Under the pieces are notes generated by a model. That model was not told the origin of the DNA. It worked only from the letters and a program-made list of their open reading frames with translations, and ran no database searches. This document shows positions 1 to 6,761 of a DNA stretch of 18,272 bases, piece by piece. This DNA is from CBDULQ01 sp965368115. GTDB taxonomy: Bacteria > Pseudomonadota > Gammaproteobacteria > SZUA-229. The stretch is taken from contig CBDULQ010000048.1 of assembly GCA_965368115.1 (NCBI GenBank), forward strand, positions 1-18,272. Direction: 5' to 3'. Position 1 is the stretch's first letter, and the number at the start of each line of letters is the position of its first letter. Both the position numbers and the translations under genes were made by a program.

Positions 1-65
1 TTACTGTTTTGAGACCAGTTTAAGGCGTGCAGGATGCAGTGCATTGATAATTGTTAATGACGCTG

Positions 66-87
66 AAGGCCGCATCGAGCGGCCCTT
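66..87 (-). terminator. GC-rich hairpin downstream of the aldehyde dehydrogenase gene
   Basis: GGCCGC (68-73) and GCGGCC (79-84) form a perfect 6-bp stem around a 5-base loop, about 55 bases past the stop of the minus-strand aldehyde dehydrogenase gene. No clear T run follows on the minus strand, so termination is inferred from position only. The rest of 1-138 shows no convincing gene; a short minus-strand frame ends in a TAA at 1-3 but has no recognisable content. Confidence 0.35.
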
Positions 88-138
88 GCGAGAGATCACC
101 GATGATTTATCGGGAAATATGGGATGATGAAAAGTGTG

Positions 139-1503
139 TTATTTAATCCACAGGGTTTTGGCATTGACGAATTCGTGAATGCCCAGCAGTGATAGTTCGC
201 GACCGTATCCGGAATCCTTGATGCCACCGAAGGGCAGGCGTGGATCGCTTTTCACCATGCCGTTGACGAATGCGCAACCGCATTGCATGCGACGCGCGAA
301 GGCTTCACCGCGTTGGTCGTTACCGGTCCACACGCTGCCGCCGAGGCCGTAACGGGTCTGGTTCGCCAGTTGCAGCGCCTGCTCTTCATCGTTGGCGCGA
401 ACCACTGCCGCCAGCGGACCGAAGGTTTCCTCATCGAAGGCGGGCATGCCGGGTTTGACGTGATCGAGTAATGTCGGCGCATAAAACCAGCCTTTGCCTC
501 CCAGTGGTTCACCCCCGGTGATCCGTGTTGCACCCTGATCGATACTGGCGCTGAGTTGTTTATGCAACTCGGCGCGTAGATCTTCCCGAGCCATGGGGGC
601 GAAGCCGGTATTGCTGTCCAGCGGATCACCCGGCTTGAGCGACGCGATGGCGGTGTTAAAGCGTTGGACAAACTCATCGGCCACCGCATCGACAACAATG
701 AATCGTTTGGCGGCGATGCAGCTCTGCCCGGAATTCAGAAAGCGGGATGTCAGCGCACCCTTGACGGCTGCATCCAGATCCGCATCATCCAGCACGACGA
801 ACGGGTCGGAACCGCCCAGCTCAAGTACGCATTTTTTAAGCTGCTGTCCGGCACTGGCCGCGACGCTGCGACCTGCCGCTTCGGAGCCGGTCAAACTGAC
901 TGCATGTACCTGGGGTGCGGCGATGACATCGGCGACGTCGCGAGCACTGATCATCAGGGTACTGAACAGGCCACTGGGACAGCCTGCATCGCGAAACACC
1001 TGTTCGATCTGCAGCGCACAGCCGGGTACGTTGGAAGCGTGTTTCAATAACACGGTATTGCCGGCCATCAGTGCCGGTGCGGCACAGCGAAACACCTGCC
1101 AGAATGGAAAATTCCAGGGCATGACCGCGAGCACGGTTCCCAGGGGTTGCCAGGCAACCAGACTGCGACTGGCGTCGGAGTCCAGCGGCTGGTCGCTCAA
1201 AAAGTCTTCTGCCTGATCCGCATAGTATTCGCAGACCCAGGCGCATTTGTCGATTTCGCCTTCCGACTCACCGATCAGTTTGCCCATTTCCTGGGTAATC
1301 AGCCGGGCCAGTTGCGCTTTCTGCGTTTTTAATTGCTTCGCCACTGATCGCAATAGCTCGGCCCGTTGCGCAATACTCTGCTGACGCCAGTGCGCCGCGG
1401 TTTTCTCCGCGGACTGCAAAATATTCTGCACCGTGTCGCTATCGTGCAAGGTGTATTCGTGAAGTGTTTCGCCGGTGGCGGGATTGATGGCGGTCATGCT
1501 CAT
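139..1503 (-). CDS. sad: NAD(P)-dependent aldehyde dehydrogenase, Sad/YneI-like (succinate semialdehyde dehydrogenase)
   Basis: This 454-residue protein is a full-length aldehyde dehydrogenase, oxidising an aldehyde to its acid with NAD(P)+ in the cytoplasm. Visible landmarks are PWNF with Asn131, the cofactor-binding Lys154, the LTGSEAAG loop near 204-211, the general base Glu228 in LELGG, the catalytic Cys262 in SGQSC, and ETFGP near the C-terminus. The CVLELGGSDPF and AAKRFI stretches, the N-terminal INPATGE and the C-terminal GRELS..GIHEF closely resemble what I recall of E. coli Sad (YneI), which uses succinate semialdehyde; the substrate here is inferred. The ATG at 1503 follows an AGGAGA ribosome site. 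It lies 126 bp behind the TetR gene on the same strand and may be co-transcribed or have its own promoter in that gap. Family is secure; substrate is not. Confidence 0.93.
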   Translation of the reverse strand: MSMTAINPATGETLHEYTLHDSDTVQNILQSAEKTAAHWRQQSIAQRAELLRSVAKQLKTQKAQLARLITQEMGKLIGESEGEIDKCAWVCEYYADQAEDFLSDQPLDSDASRSLVAWQPLGTVLAVMPWNFPFWQVFRCAAPALMAGNTVLLKHASNVPGCALQIEQVFRDAGCPSGLFSTLMISARDVADVIAAPQVHAVSLTGSEAAGRSVAASAGQQLKKCVLELGGSDPFVVLDDADLDAAVKGALTSRFLNSGQSCIAAKRFIVVDAVADEFVQRFNTAIASLKPGDPLDSNTGFAPMAREDLRAELHKQLSASIDQGATRITGGEPLGGKGWFYAPTLLDHVKPGMPAFDEETFGPLAAVVRANDEEQALQLANQTRYGLGGSVWTGNDQRGEAFARRMQCGCAFVNGMVKSDPRLPFGGIKDSGYGRELSLLGIHEFVNAKTLWIK

Positions 1504-1555
1504 GATGCTGTTCTCCTGTGCGGATGAGCCGAAACGGGAACGGCGGAATCGATCG

Positions 1556-1570
1556 CGGGTTGATAACCCG
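1556..1570. promoter_or_regulatory. Palindrome between TetR gene and aldehyde dehydrogenase gene
   Basis: CGGGTT and AACCCG form a perfect 6-bp inverted repeat around GAT, about 53 bases upstream of the aldehyde dehydrogenase start. It could be an operator or a leader hairpin. It differs from the AT-rich palindrome before the TetR gene, so it is not an obvious second site for the same regulator. Confidence 0.25.
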
Positions 1571-1629
1571 GGCGGGTCGGACAGGTTCCAATGTCTACTC
1601 TATCATGGAGCTGTGTGCAGGGTAAAAGT

Positions 1630-2220
1630 TCAGTCGTGGAGAGGGTCGCTGCTGAGTAAACGATGGATCAGTTGTTTACTGGCCTGCAACAGTTTGCGGC
1701 GCGCGGCGCCATCGTCCATGGTCCGCGCGATGGCGACACTGCCGATCATCATCGCGGTCATTGCCAGCAGGTCCTGATCACTGCTGCTGGAAAAGGTTTT
1801 GCTGTAGTTATACATCCTGCGATGCATTTTTTTGAATATGGAGGCATAGGTGCTGCGCACCTCGGCTTCGCGCACCGCAACATCGGTGACCAGGAAGGCC
1901 AGTGGGCAGGGCGTCTGTTTGTTGTCCAGGTGTGCGTTGCTCAGATAACCGTCGAGCAGTTTGAAAAACCAGGCTTCGTCATCCAGTTGATCCGGTTTTG
2001 GAAAGGCCAGGCGTGAGTGGCTGGCGGCATTCAACATGGCCTGCTGATAGAGATCACTCTTGCTGGTGAAATGCGCATAAAACCCGCCACGGGTCAGTTG
2101 TGCATGGGCCATGATCTGATCGATGGAGGTGTTGTCGAAGCCCTGCTGAGTAAACAGGGTGACGGCGCTATCCAGAATGGCCTGACGGCTACGCTGTTTG
2201 TGTTCGGCGGATAAGGGCAT
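1630..2220 (-). CDS. TetR/AcrR-family transcriptional regulator
   Basis: A 196-residue TetR-type repressor. The N-terminal helix-turn-helix (about residues 9-55) shows the family pattern: AILDSAVTLFTQQGF, then TSIDQIMAHA, then TRGGFYAHFTSKSDL. The rest is the variable ligand and dimer domain; CPLAFLVTDVA near residue 105 recalls the NemR-like subgroup, which senses reactive electrophiles. I chose the ATG at 2220 because it starts the family's usual N-terminus; the frame stays open far upstream but that extension is antisense to the genes on the other strand. The gene is divergent from the MAPEG gene and upstream of an aldehyde dehydrogenase on the same strand, so either could be its target. 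The AT-rich palindrome just upstream is a likely operator. The ligand is unknown. Confidence 0.9.
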   Translation of the reverse strand: MPLSAEHKQRSRQAILDSAVTLFTQQGFDNTSIDQIMAHAQLTRGGFYAHFTSKSDLYQQAMLNAASHSRLAFPKPDQLDDEAWFFKLLDGYLSNAHLDNKQTPCPLAFLVTDVAVREAEVRSTYASIFKKMHRRMYNYSKTFSSSSDQDLLAMTAMMIGSVAIARTMDDGAARRKLLQASKQLIHRLLSSDPLHD

Positions 2221-2235
2221 GGCAATTCCATTTAA

Positions 2236-2271
2236 ATATGATATTGAACATATATTAACACGCCCTAGTAT
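2236..2271 (+). promoter_or_regulatory. Divergent control region: palindromic TetR operator candidate over the MAPEG promoter
   Basis: ATATG (2236-2240) and CATAT (2249-2253) form an inverted repeat with an 8-base centre, the size expected for a TetR dimer site. A sigma70-like promoter toward the MAPEG gene overlaps it: TTGAAC at 2244-2249, 16-base spacer, TAGTAT at 2266-2271. Binding at the palindrome would cover the -35 box. The arrangement is read directly; binding is inferred. Confidence 0.5.
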
Positions 2272-2304
2272 GTGAGTCCGAATCAATGTTGATGAGGAGT
2301 AGCT

Positions 2305-2724
2305 ATGCAGGCACTGATGCTGTATCCGATGTTCGCCATGGTGGTACTGACGATTGCCGTTGGCGTGTTGATGGTTAAACAACGTTATCGAGCGGTTATG
2401 GAAAACGGTTTGAGCCCGGCTTATTTCAAATTGAACCGGGGCGGACGTCTGCCGGATTACCTGGTGCGTACCAGCCAGCATTACGAGAACCTGTTCGAAA
2501 CACCGCTGTTGTTTTATGTCGGTGTACTGTCGATTCAGGTATTGCAGCAGGCGGATGCGATTTATCTGTTGTTGAGCTGGCTGTATGTACTCAGTCGACT
2601 GGCTCATGCTTATGTGCATATTGTGATCAATCGACTGAAGCTGCGCCGACGCGTGTTTCTTGTGAGCGTATGGCTGCTGGTATTCATCTGGTTGCGGCTG
2701 GCGGTTGAATTGTTGATCGCATGA
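2305..2724 (+). CDS. MAPEG-family membrane protein
   Basis: A 139-residue integral membrane protein of the MAPEG family (membrane-associated proteins in eicosanoid and glutathione metabolism). It has four hydrophobic segments, near residues 5-24, 64-82, 84-105 and 116-137. The signature region after the first helix is present: NRGGRLPDYLVRTSQHYENLFETP, quoted in parts as NRGGRLPDY and NLFETP. Family members often act as glutathione-dependent transferases or peroxidases in the membrane, but many bacterial ones are uncharacterised, so no reaction is assigned. A GAGGAG ribosome site precedes the ATG. It is divergent from a TetR regulator whose candidate operator covers its promoter, which points to induction by a small, perhaps electrophilic, compound. 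Confidence 0.85.
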   Translation: MQALMLYPMFAMVVLTIAVGVLMVKQRYRAVMENGLSPAYFKLNRGGRLPDYLVRTSQHYENLFETPLLFYVGVLSIQVLQQADAIYLLLSWLYVLSRLAHAYVHIVINRLKLRRRVFLVSVWLLVFIWLRLAVELLIA

Positions 2725-2749
2725 CGGCGGCCTGAACGGGTCGCTTGCG

Positions 2750-2778
2750 TTGACCTGCAGATCAATTAATTCTTTAAT
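2750..2778 (+). promoter_or_regulatory. Putative promoter giving a leaderless or near-leaderless pncC mRNA
   Basis: TTGACC (2750-2755) and TTTAAT (2773-2778) are 17 bases apart, a good sigma70 match. Transcription would start about 6-8 bases after the -10 box, at the pncC ATG (2785). The purine run AGGCGG touches the ATG directly, too close for a normal ribosome site, which fits a leaderless start or read-through from the MAPEG gene. Confidence 0.4.
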
Positions 2779-2784
2779 AGGCGG

Positions 2785-3285
2785 ATGACTGAATCCGATC
2801 TGCAACAACTGGCCCGCGACCTGGGTGAACAACTGATGACGCGCGGCATGATGATGGCCAGCGCCGAATCCTGTACCGGTGGCTGGGTCGCTAAAGTGGT
2901 CACCGATCTGCCCGGTAGTTCGGCCTGGTTCGATAGCGCCATGGTGACTTACAGCAATAACGCCAAACGTCACTGGCTGGGTGTCGATCCGGTTACACTG
3001 GAGGCTGAAGGGGCAGTCAGTCACGCGGTTGTTAAACAGATGGTGCTGGGTTTGCTGGATCGTTGCGACGCCCGGGTCGGTGTGTCCATCAGCGGTATTG
3101 CCGGGCCGTCCGGTGGCAGCGAAGACAAGCCGGTAGGCACGGTCTGGATGGCCTGGGCCAAACCCGGTGAAGTGGTGGAGACCATGCGTTTTCAGTTCGA
3201 CGGCGACCGTAACCAGGTGCGTATGCAGGCCGTGTTCGAGGCGCTGACCGGGGTTCGGCGCATGCTGGAATCCGATGCGCGCTGA
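2785..3285 (+). CDS. pncC: Nicotinamide-nucleotide amidohydrolase PncC (CinA C-terminal domain)
   Basis: This 166-residue stand-alone CinA C-terminal domain deamidates nicotinamide mononucleotide to nicotinic acid mononucleotide, recycling the NMN released by NAD-dependent DNA ligase and other NAD consumers. Seen: AESCTGGW (Ser29 is the expected nucleophile), DLPGSSAWF, TYSNNAK (Lys61), and the glycine-rich GVSISGIAGPSGG followed by KPVGTVW. Length equals the short E. coli type rather than full CinA with its N-terminal domain. The start matches the family N-terminus (MTESDLQQLA). It overlaps thpR by 11 bases, so the two are translationally coupled. pncC close to recA is the arrangement known from E. 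coli. Confidence 0.95.
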   Translation: MTESDLQQLARDLGEQLMTRGMMMASAESCTGGWVAKVVTDLPGSSAWFDSAMVTYSNNAKRHWLGVDPVTLEAEGAVSHAVVKQMVLGLLDRCDARVGVSISGIAGPSGGSEDKPVGTVWMAWAKPGEVVETMRFQFDGDRNQVRMQAVFEALTGVRRMLESDAR

Positions 3286-3823
3286 GCCAGGGCAGCGCAT
3301 TTTTTTCGCGCTCTGGCCGGATGATGCCGTGCGCCAACAGATTGTCGATCAGTTTCGTCACACGCCACAATCCAGAACATCCGCGCGACTCATGCGCAAA
3401 CATAATCTACACATCACCCTGCATTTTATCGGTAACATCGATGCCGAACAGCGCGGCTGCATGCACCAGAAGGCGCAACAGGTGCGCGGTGAACCGTTTC
3501 AGCTGAGCCTGGATCGTTACGGTTATTTCTATCGTGCAAAGGTGTTCTGGCTGGGTAGTGAGCAGGTGCCACAGGCGTTGCTTGATCTGTACGCTGCTCT
3601 GGGTGAGGCGATTGAGCCCTGCGGCTACCCGATCGAGCGTCGTCCTTATGCGCCTCATGTCACGCTGCTGCGCAAGCTTAATCGACCCGGTGAGATGGTC
3701 AAGCCGGAGCCGATCCAGTGGTCGGTGAATGAGTTCGTGATGGTGGAATCGGTGCCGATCGAGGGTGGGGTGGATTACCGGGTGATTGAGCGTTATGCGC
3801 TGGGTGGCTGTGACGGCGATTAA
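3275..3823 (+). CDS. thpR: RNA 2',3'-cyclic phosphodiesterase (2'-5' RNA ligase family)
   Basis: A 182-residue member of the two-histidine (2H) phosphoesterase family. Its two catalytic HxT motifs are present: HITL at residues 46-49 and HVTL at 128-131, in the order and spacing of LigT/ThpR enzymes. These open 2',3'-cyclic phosphates on RNA ends and in vitro can join tRNA halves by a 2'-5' bond. The N-terminal RIFFALWPDD is typical and fixes the reading frame. The ATG lies inside the end of pncC and overlaps it by 11 bases, so it is probably expressed by coupled translation from the same mRNA. The physiological RNA target is not known for most family members. Confidence 0.93.
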   Translation: MRAEPGQRIFFALWPDDAVRQQIVDQFRHTPQSRTSARLMRKHNLHITLHFIGNIDAEQRGCMHQKAQQVRGEPFQLSLDRYGYFYRAKVFWLGSEQVPQALLDLYAALGEAIEPCGYPIERRPYAPHVTLLRKLNRPGEMVKPEPIQWSVNEFVMVESVPIEGGVDYRVIERYALGGCDGD

Positions 3824-3849
3824 TCCAGGGGGCGTTGCCTGAGTCTGTT

Positions 3850-3966
3850 ATCCCGGAATGTTGCTGTTGGGGATTTCCCGAGCCGACAAAGATTCCCGCC
3901 AGAAGCACGCGGGAATGACGGGCTTTAATAAGGTCTTCGTTATCCCCGAATGCTTCTGTCGGGGAT
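3850..3966. repeat. Three 25-bp REP-like hairpin units in alternating orientation (REPIN/BIME-like cluster)
   Basis: Units lie at 3850-3874, 3892-3916 and 3942-3966. The middle one is ATTCCCGC / 9-base loop / GCGGGAAT; the right one is ATCCCCGA / 9-base loop / TCGGGGAT, both with perfect 8-bp stems. The loops are reverse complements apart from one base (CAGAAGCAC against ATGCTTCTG), so the right unit is an inverted copy of the middle one. The left unit is a more diverged copy in the same orientation as the right one. They fill the gap between the converging thpR and WYL genes and may act as a bidirectional terminator. The general look (TTCCCGC..GCGGGAATGACG) recalls dispersed repeats of many proteobacteria. 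Confidence 0.75.
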
Positions 3967-4014
3967 CGCCCAAATTCACGGGGAATCCTGCTAGTGGCTA
4001 CAGCCTTTCAGGAA

Positions 4015-4908
4015 CTACAGAAACGCCCAGCCCGCAAAGGGTTCGATCTCGTCCCGGTTCACCACCACCAGCTGATAGGCATTCGGATTCAGCGAATAAT
4101 CCGCCGTGGTATCCACCGCCAGCCGATGCAGCACATAGCCGACCAGGGCGCGGCGTACCGTGAGTTCGATTTCGTCGTCCTGCATCTGGTAATCGTACTG
4201 CAGGGCGCGGCGTTGTTTGTCGTTGAGGCCGGGGTGGGGCTGCAGGCGGATGCGCACCATTTCCATCCAGTCATCATCGTAATGGGCGTCGGATTCGGCC
4301 GGGGTGTCGAGTAGCCGGGCCTCACTGATTCTTGATAATACGAAATCACGAAAATCGAAGGTGTCGTGGCTGTAGGCGCGCACATGCCAGCGCAGGCCGT
4401 TGTTGATCAGTGCATGGGGTTCGATGATGCGTTGCTGTTCGCTGTCGCGGCCGGACAGGGAGTGATACACCATGCCGAGCTGCTGCTTGCCGCGAATGGC
4501 GCGCAGGATCGGCGCCAGCACCTCACGCGGCGGCAGGCGGGCGGGCAGGGGCAGCTTGTCGACGCTGATACCGTAAACGCTGGTATCGCCGGAGGGGTTA
4601 TCGGTGCTGATCAGGTTTTCCGCGATCATCGGCAGGATCTGCGCCGGATCGAGGTCGGAGAATACCGGATTGAAGCGGTCGCTGGGTTCGAAGCCGAACA
4701 GGCCCGGGTTGTAATTGAGGTTGTCCGGAGCGTATTCGTTATACAGCTTGAGGTCCTTGGTGGCCGCCGGGTCGGAGATGCCGAAAGCTCTGGCCAGGGT
4801 GCTGCGGCTGATGACGCCGGTATAAAACGCCATGATTTCAATGAATTGCAGCCGCTGGCGGGTGGCCCATTTAATCTCGCTGGGCAGTTTTGCAGGTGTA
4901 TCAGCCAT
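4015..4908 (-). CDS. WYL-domain transcriptional regulator, BrxR/CapW-like, divergent from recA
   Basis: A 297-residue regulator with three parts: a winged helix-turn-helix (about residues 15-80, recognition region SRSTLARAFGISDPAATKDL), a WYL domain (about 139-200, with GLRWHVRAY in place of the name-giving WYL and FRDFVLSRI after it), and a C-terminal WCX-like extension (about 215-290). This layout, the length, and the stretches LYNEYAPDNLNY and GLRWHVRAY resemble the BrxR/CapW repressors found in front of BREX and CBASS defence loci. WYL domains sense nucleic acids or nucleotides; PafBC and DriD are WYL regulators that respond to single-stranded DNA. Here no defence gene is adjacent; the divergent neighbour is recA. 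A GAGGGG ribosome site precedes the ATG at 4908. Family assignment is firm; target and ligand are inferred. Confidence 0.88.
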   Translation of the reverse strand: MADTPAKLPSEIKWATRQRLQFIEIMAFYTGVISRSTLARAFGISDPAATKDLKLYNEYAPDNLNYNPGLFGFEPSDRFNPVFSDLDPAQILPMIAENLISTDNPSGDTSVYGISVDKLPLPARLPPREVLAPILRAIRGKQQLGMVYHSLSGRDSEQQRIIEPHALINNGLRWHVRAYSHDTFDFRDFVLSRISEARLLDTPAESDAHYDDDWMEMVRIRLQPHPGLNDKQRRALQYDYQMQDDEIELTVRRALVGYVLHRLAVDTTADYSLNPNAYQLVVVNRDEIEPFAGWAFL

Positions 4909-4960
4909 AAATCCCCTCGCTTTCTGTGCCTAGTCTAGCCGATTTCTGTATGAGCTTTAT

Positions 4961-4989
4961 AGAATATGTAAGGTGGTAAATATTATCAA
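4961..4989 (-). promoter_or_regulatory. Predicted promoter of the WYL regulator gene
   Basis: On the minus strand TTGATA (complement of 4984-4989), a 17-base spacer and TATTCT (complement of 4961-4966) make a good sigma70 promoter. Transcription would begin near 4954, about 45 bases before the ATG. Its -35 box lies 14 bp from the recA -35 box, so the two promoters share one control region. Confidence 0.6.
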
Positions 4990-4998
4990 CATGGTAAA
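4974..4998. repeat. Direct repeat TGGTAAA x2 between the divergent WYL and recA promoters
   Basis: TGGTAAA occurs at 4974-4980 and 4992-4998, 18 bp apart, each followed by an A/T stretch ending in ATATT or TATT. The repeats flank the WYL -35 box and end just before the recA -35 box, so they are candidate half-sites for a regulator acting on both genes. Binding is not shown; an A/T-rich region can yield such repeats by chance. Confidence 0.35.
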
Positions 4999-5003
4999 AA
5001 ATA

Positions 5004-5032
5004 TTGACATACAAAAAAGTATTCAGTAATCT
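5004..5032 (+). promoter_or_regulatory. Predicted sigma70 promoter of recA
   Basis: A perfect -35 box TTGACA (5004-5009), a 17-base spacer and a -10 box TAATCT (5027-5032) form a strong promoter. The leader of about 72 bases holds a GCCGC/GCGGC hairpin (5054-5065) and a GGGGAG ribosome site before the ATG. No CTGT-N8-ACAG LexA box is visible anywhere in 4909-5110. Confidence 0.75.
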
Positions 5033-5110
5033 AGCCGCAAATACGGGGCTCGAGCCGCTTGCGGCACGGCTTCTACTAATGACAAACACGTTCAACAGGG
5101 GAGACCTGCA

Positions 5111-6178
5111 ATGGATGACAATAAGAAAATGGCGCTCAGCGCTGCCTTGAGTCAGATTGAAAAACAGTTCGGTAAAGGCTCTATCATGAAGATGGGTGAT
5201 GCCGGTGCGTCCGCCGATATTCAGGCGGTGTCCACCGGTTCCATCAGCCTGGATATCGCACTGGGCATCGGCGGTCTGCCGCGCGGCCGGATCGTGGAGA
5301 TCTACGGTCCTGAGTCATCCGGTAAAACCACCCTGACCCTGCACGCAGTGGCCGAGATGCAGAAGACTGGCGGCACCGCCGCTTTCGTCGACGCGGAGCA
5401 CGCGCTGGACCCGCAGTATGCGGAAAAACTGGGCGTCAACGTGGACGATCTGCTGGTCTCCCAGCCGGATACCGGTGAGCAGGCGCTGGAAATCACCGAT
5501 ATGCTGGTGCGCTCGGGCGCGGTGGATATCATCGTCGTCGACTCGGTGGCCGCGCTGACGCCGAAAGCGGAAATCGAAGGTGAGATGGGGGATTCCCATA
5601 TGGGTTTGCAGGCGCGACTGATGTCCCAGGCGCTGCGTAAACTCACCGCCAACATCAAACGTTCCAATACCCTGGTGATTTTCATCAACCAGATTCGTAT
5701 GAAGATCGGTGTCATGTTCGGTAACCCGGAAACCACCACCGGTGGTAACGCGCTCAAGTTCTACTCCTCGGTGCGTCTGGATATTCGCCGTACCGGCGCC
5801 ATCAAGAAGGGCGATGAGATCCTCGGTAACGAGACCAAGGTCAAGGTGGTGAAGAACAAGGTGGCGCCGCCGTTCAAGCAGGTGAATTTCGAGATTCTCT
5901 ACGGTGAGGGTATTTCCCGCGAGGGCGAGCTGATCGACCTGGGCGTGGAAAACAAAATCGTGGAGAAATCCGGTGCCTGGTACAGCTATAATGGTGAGCG
6001 TATCGGTCAGGGTAAGGACAAGGTGCGTACCTTCCTGAAAGAAAACCCCGCTATTGCTCAGGATATCGAAAAGCAGCTGCGTGACCTGTTGCTGGTCAGC
6101 AACAAGCGTGGCGGTGAAGAGGATTTAAACCAGGACGTCGAGGATTTTGACGAAGCCGCCATGGAGCTGGCGGACTAA
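5111..6178 (+). CDS. recA: Recombinase RecA
   Basis: A full-length 355-residue RecA, the ATP-dependent strand-exchange protein of homologous recombination and co-protease for LexA cleavage. Seen: Walker A GPESSGKT at residues 66-73, the catalytic Glu96 in DAEHALD, Walker B IIVVDS near 140-145, DNA loop L1 around 157-164 (EMGDSHMG), the allosteric Gln194 in FINQIR, and loop L2 through NPETTTGG. The acidic C-terminal tail (EEDLNQDVEDFDEAA) is present. The start follows GGGGAG. Its promoter is strong but lacks a recognisable LexA box and is back-to-back with that of a WYL regulator. A terminator-like hairpin separates it from recX, so recX is probably made by read-through. Confidence 0.99.
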   Translation: MDDNKKMALSAALSQIEKQFGKGSIMKMGDAGASADIQAVSTGSISLDIALGIGGLPRGRIVEIYGPESSGKTTLTLHAVAEMQKTGGTAAFVDAEHALDPQYAEKLGVNVDDLLVSQPDTGEQALEITDMLVRSGAVDIIVVDSVAALTPKAEIEGEMGDSHMGLQARLMSQALRKLTANIKRSNTLVIFINQIRMKIGVMFGNPETTTGGNALKFYSSVRLDIRRTGAIKKGDEILGNETKVKVVKNKVAPPFKQVNFEILYGEGISREGELIDLGVENKIVEKSGAWYSYNGERIGQGKDKVRTFLKENPAIAQDIEKQLRDLLLVSNKRGGEEDLNQDVEDFDEAAMELAD

Positions 6179-6191
6179 AACCGAGGGCCAT

Positions 6192-6231
6192 GAACAGCCG
6201 TAGTGGAGTGATTCGCTGCGGCTGTTCTTTT
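6192..6231 (+). terminator. Rho-independent terminator between recA and recX
   Basis: A 12-bp stem (6192-6203 with 6216-6227; ends GAACAGCCG and CGGCTGTTC, one U-G pair) with a 12-base loop is followed by TTTT. It stands 14 bases behind the recA stop and 17 before the recX ATG. As known for E. coli recA-recX, partial read-through would set a low RecX to RecA ratio. Confidence 0.8.
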
Positions 6232-6248
6232 ATGTGTGGGCGGATAAA

Positions 6249-6707
6249 ATGACAGCAAAGACGCCTTATAAACCCGCCTTGCAGGTGGCTGTGGATCTGC
6301 TGGCGCGACGCGAACACACGGTGCTGGAGTTGAGTCGAAAACTGCAGCAGCGGGGTTTCGATGCCGAGGAGATCGACGCGGCGATTGATAAATTGCAGGC
6401 AAAAAACCTGCTCTCGGAAGAGCGTTTTACAGAAAGTTATATTAATATGCGCAGGCGCAAAGGCTATGGTCCGTTGCGCATCGAACAGGAGTTGCGCCAG
6501 CGCGGTGTAGCGGATGAGCTCATCGATGAACTGCTGGATCGCAATCACCGTCAGTGGCGTCAGTCGCTGGCGGAACAGTACCGGCGCAAATACGGTGACA
6601 GCGCTCCGCAGGACTATGCGGAGAAGGCGAAGCGAACCCGTTATCTACACAATCGCGGTTTTCCGTTAGACTGGGTACTTAAAGTGGATTCTCACGATGA
6701 TGTCTAA
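6249..6707 (+). CDS. recX: Regulatory protein RecX
   Basis: A 152-residue RecX, which binds RecA filaments and limits their growth and ATPase and co-protease activity. It is built of three-helix RecX repeats: ALQVAVDLLARREHTVLELSRKL is shown in part by LLARREHTVLELSRKL near residues 16-31, then LLSEERFTESYINMRRRKGYGP, of which ERFTESYI and RKGYGP are the conserved core, and a last repeat ending in RYLHNRGFPLDWV. I chose the ATG at 6249 rather than the GTG at 6234, because the family usually begins with a short basic tail and the GTG sits next to the terminator. Located directly after recA, as in most proteobacteria. Confidence 0.93.
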   Translation: MTAKTPYKPALQVAVDLLARREHTVLELSRKLQQRGFDAEEIDAAIDKLQAKNLLSEERFTESYINMRRRKGYGPLRIEQELRQRGVADELIDELLDRNHRQWRQSLAEQYRRKYGDSAPQDYAEKAKRTRYLHNRGFPLDWVLKVDSHDDV

Positions 6708-6761
6708 TTCAGATATCGTTAATAAACAATAATTTATAACCAATAGTTAATGTAGTTTAAG

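Noticed and set aside
1..138. C-terminal end of another minus-strand gene stopping at 1-3
   Set aside because: The frame is only about 43 codons from the preceding stop, lacks a ribosome site and has no recognisable content.
1630..3300. Very long minus-strand frame extending the TetR gene to 556 codons
   Set aside because: The upstream 360 codons are antisense to the MAPEG and pncC genes and show no domain; the TetR N-terminus begins at 2220.
4944..4964. CTGTATGAGC at 4946-4955, identical to the left half of the E. coli recA SOS box
   Set aside because: The second half (ACAG after 8 bases) is absent; the sequence there is TATA. It also lies in the WYL gene leader, not at the recA promoter.
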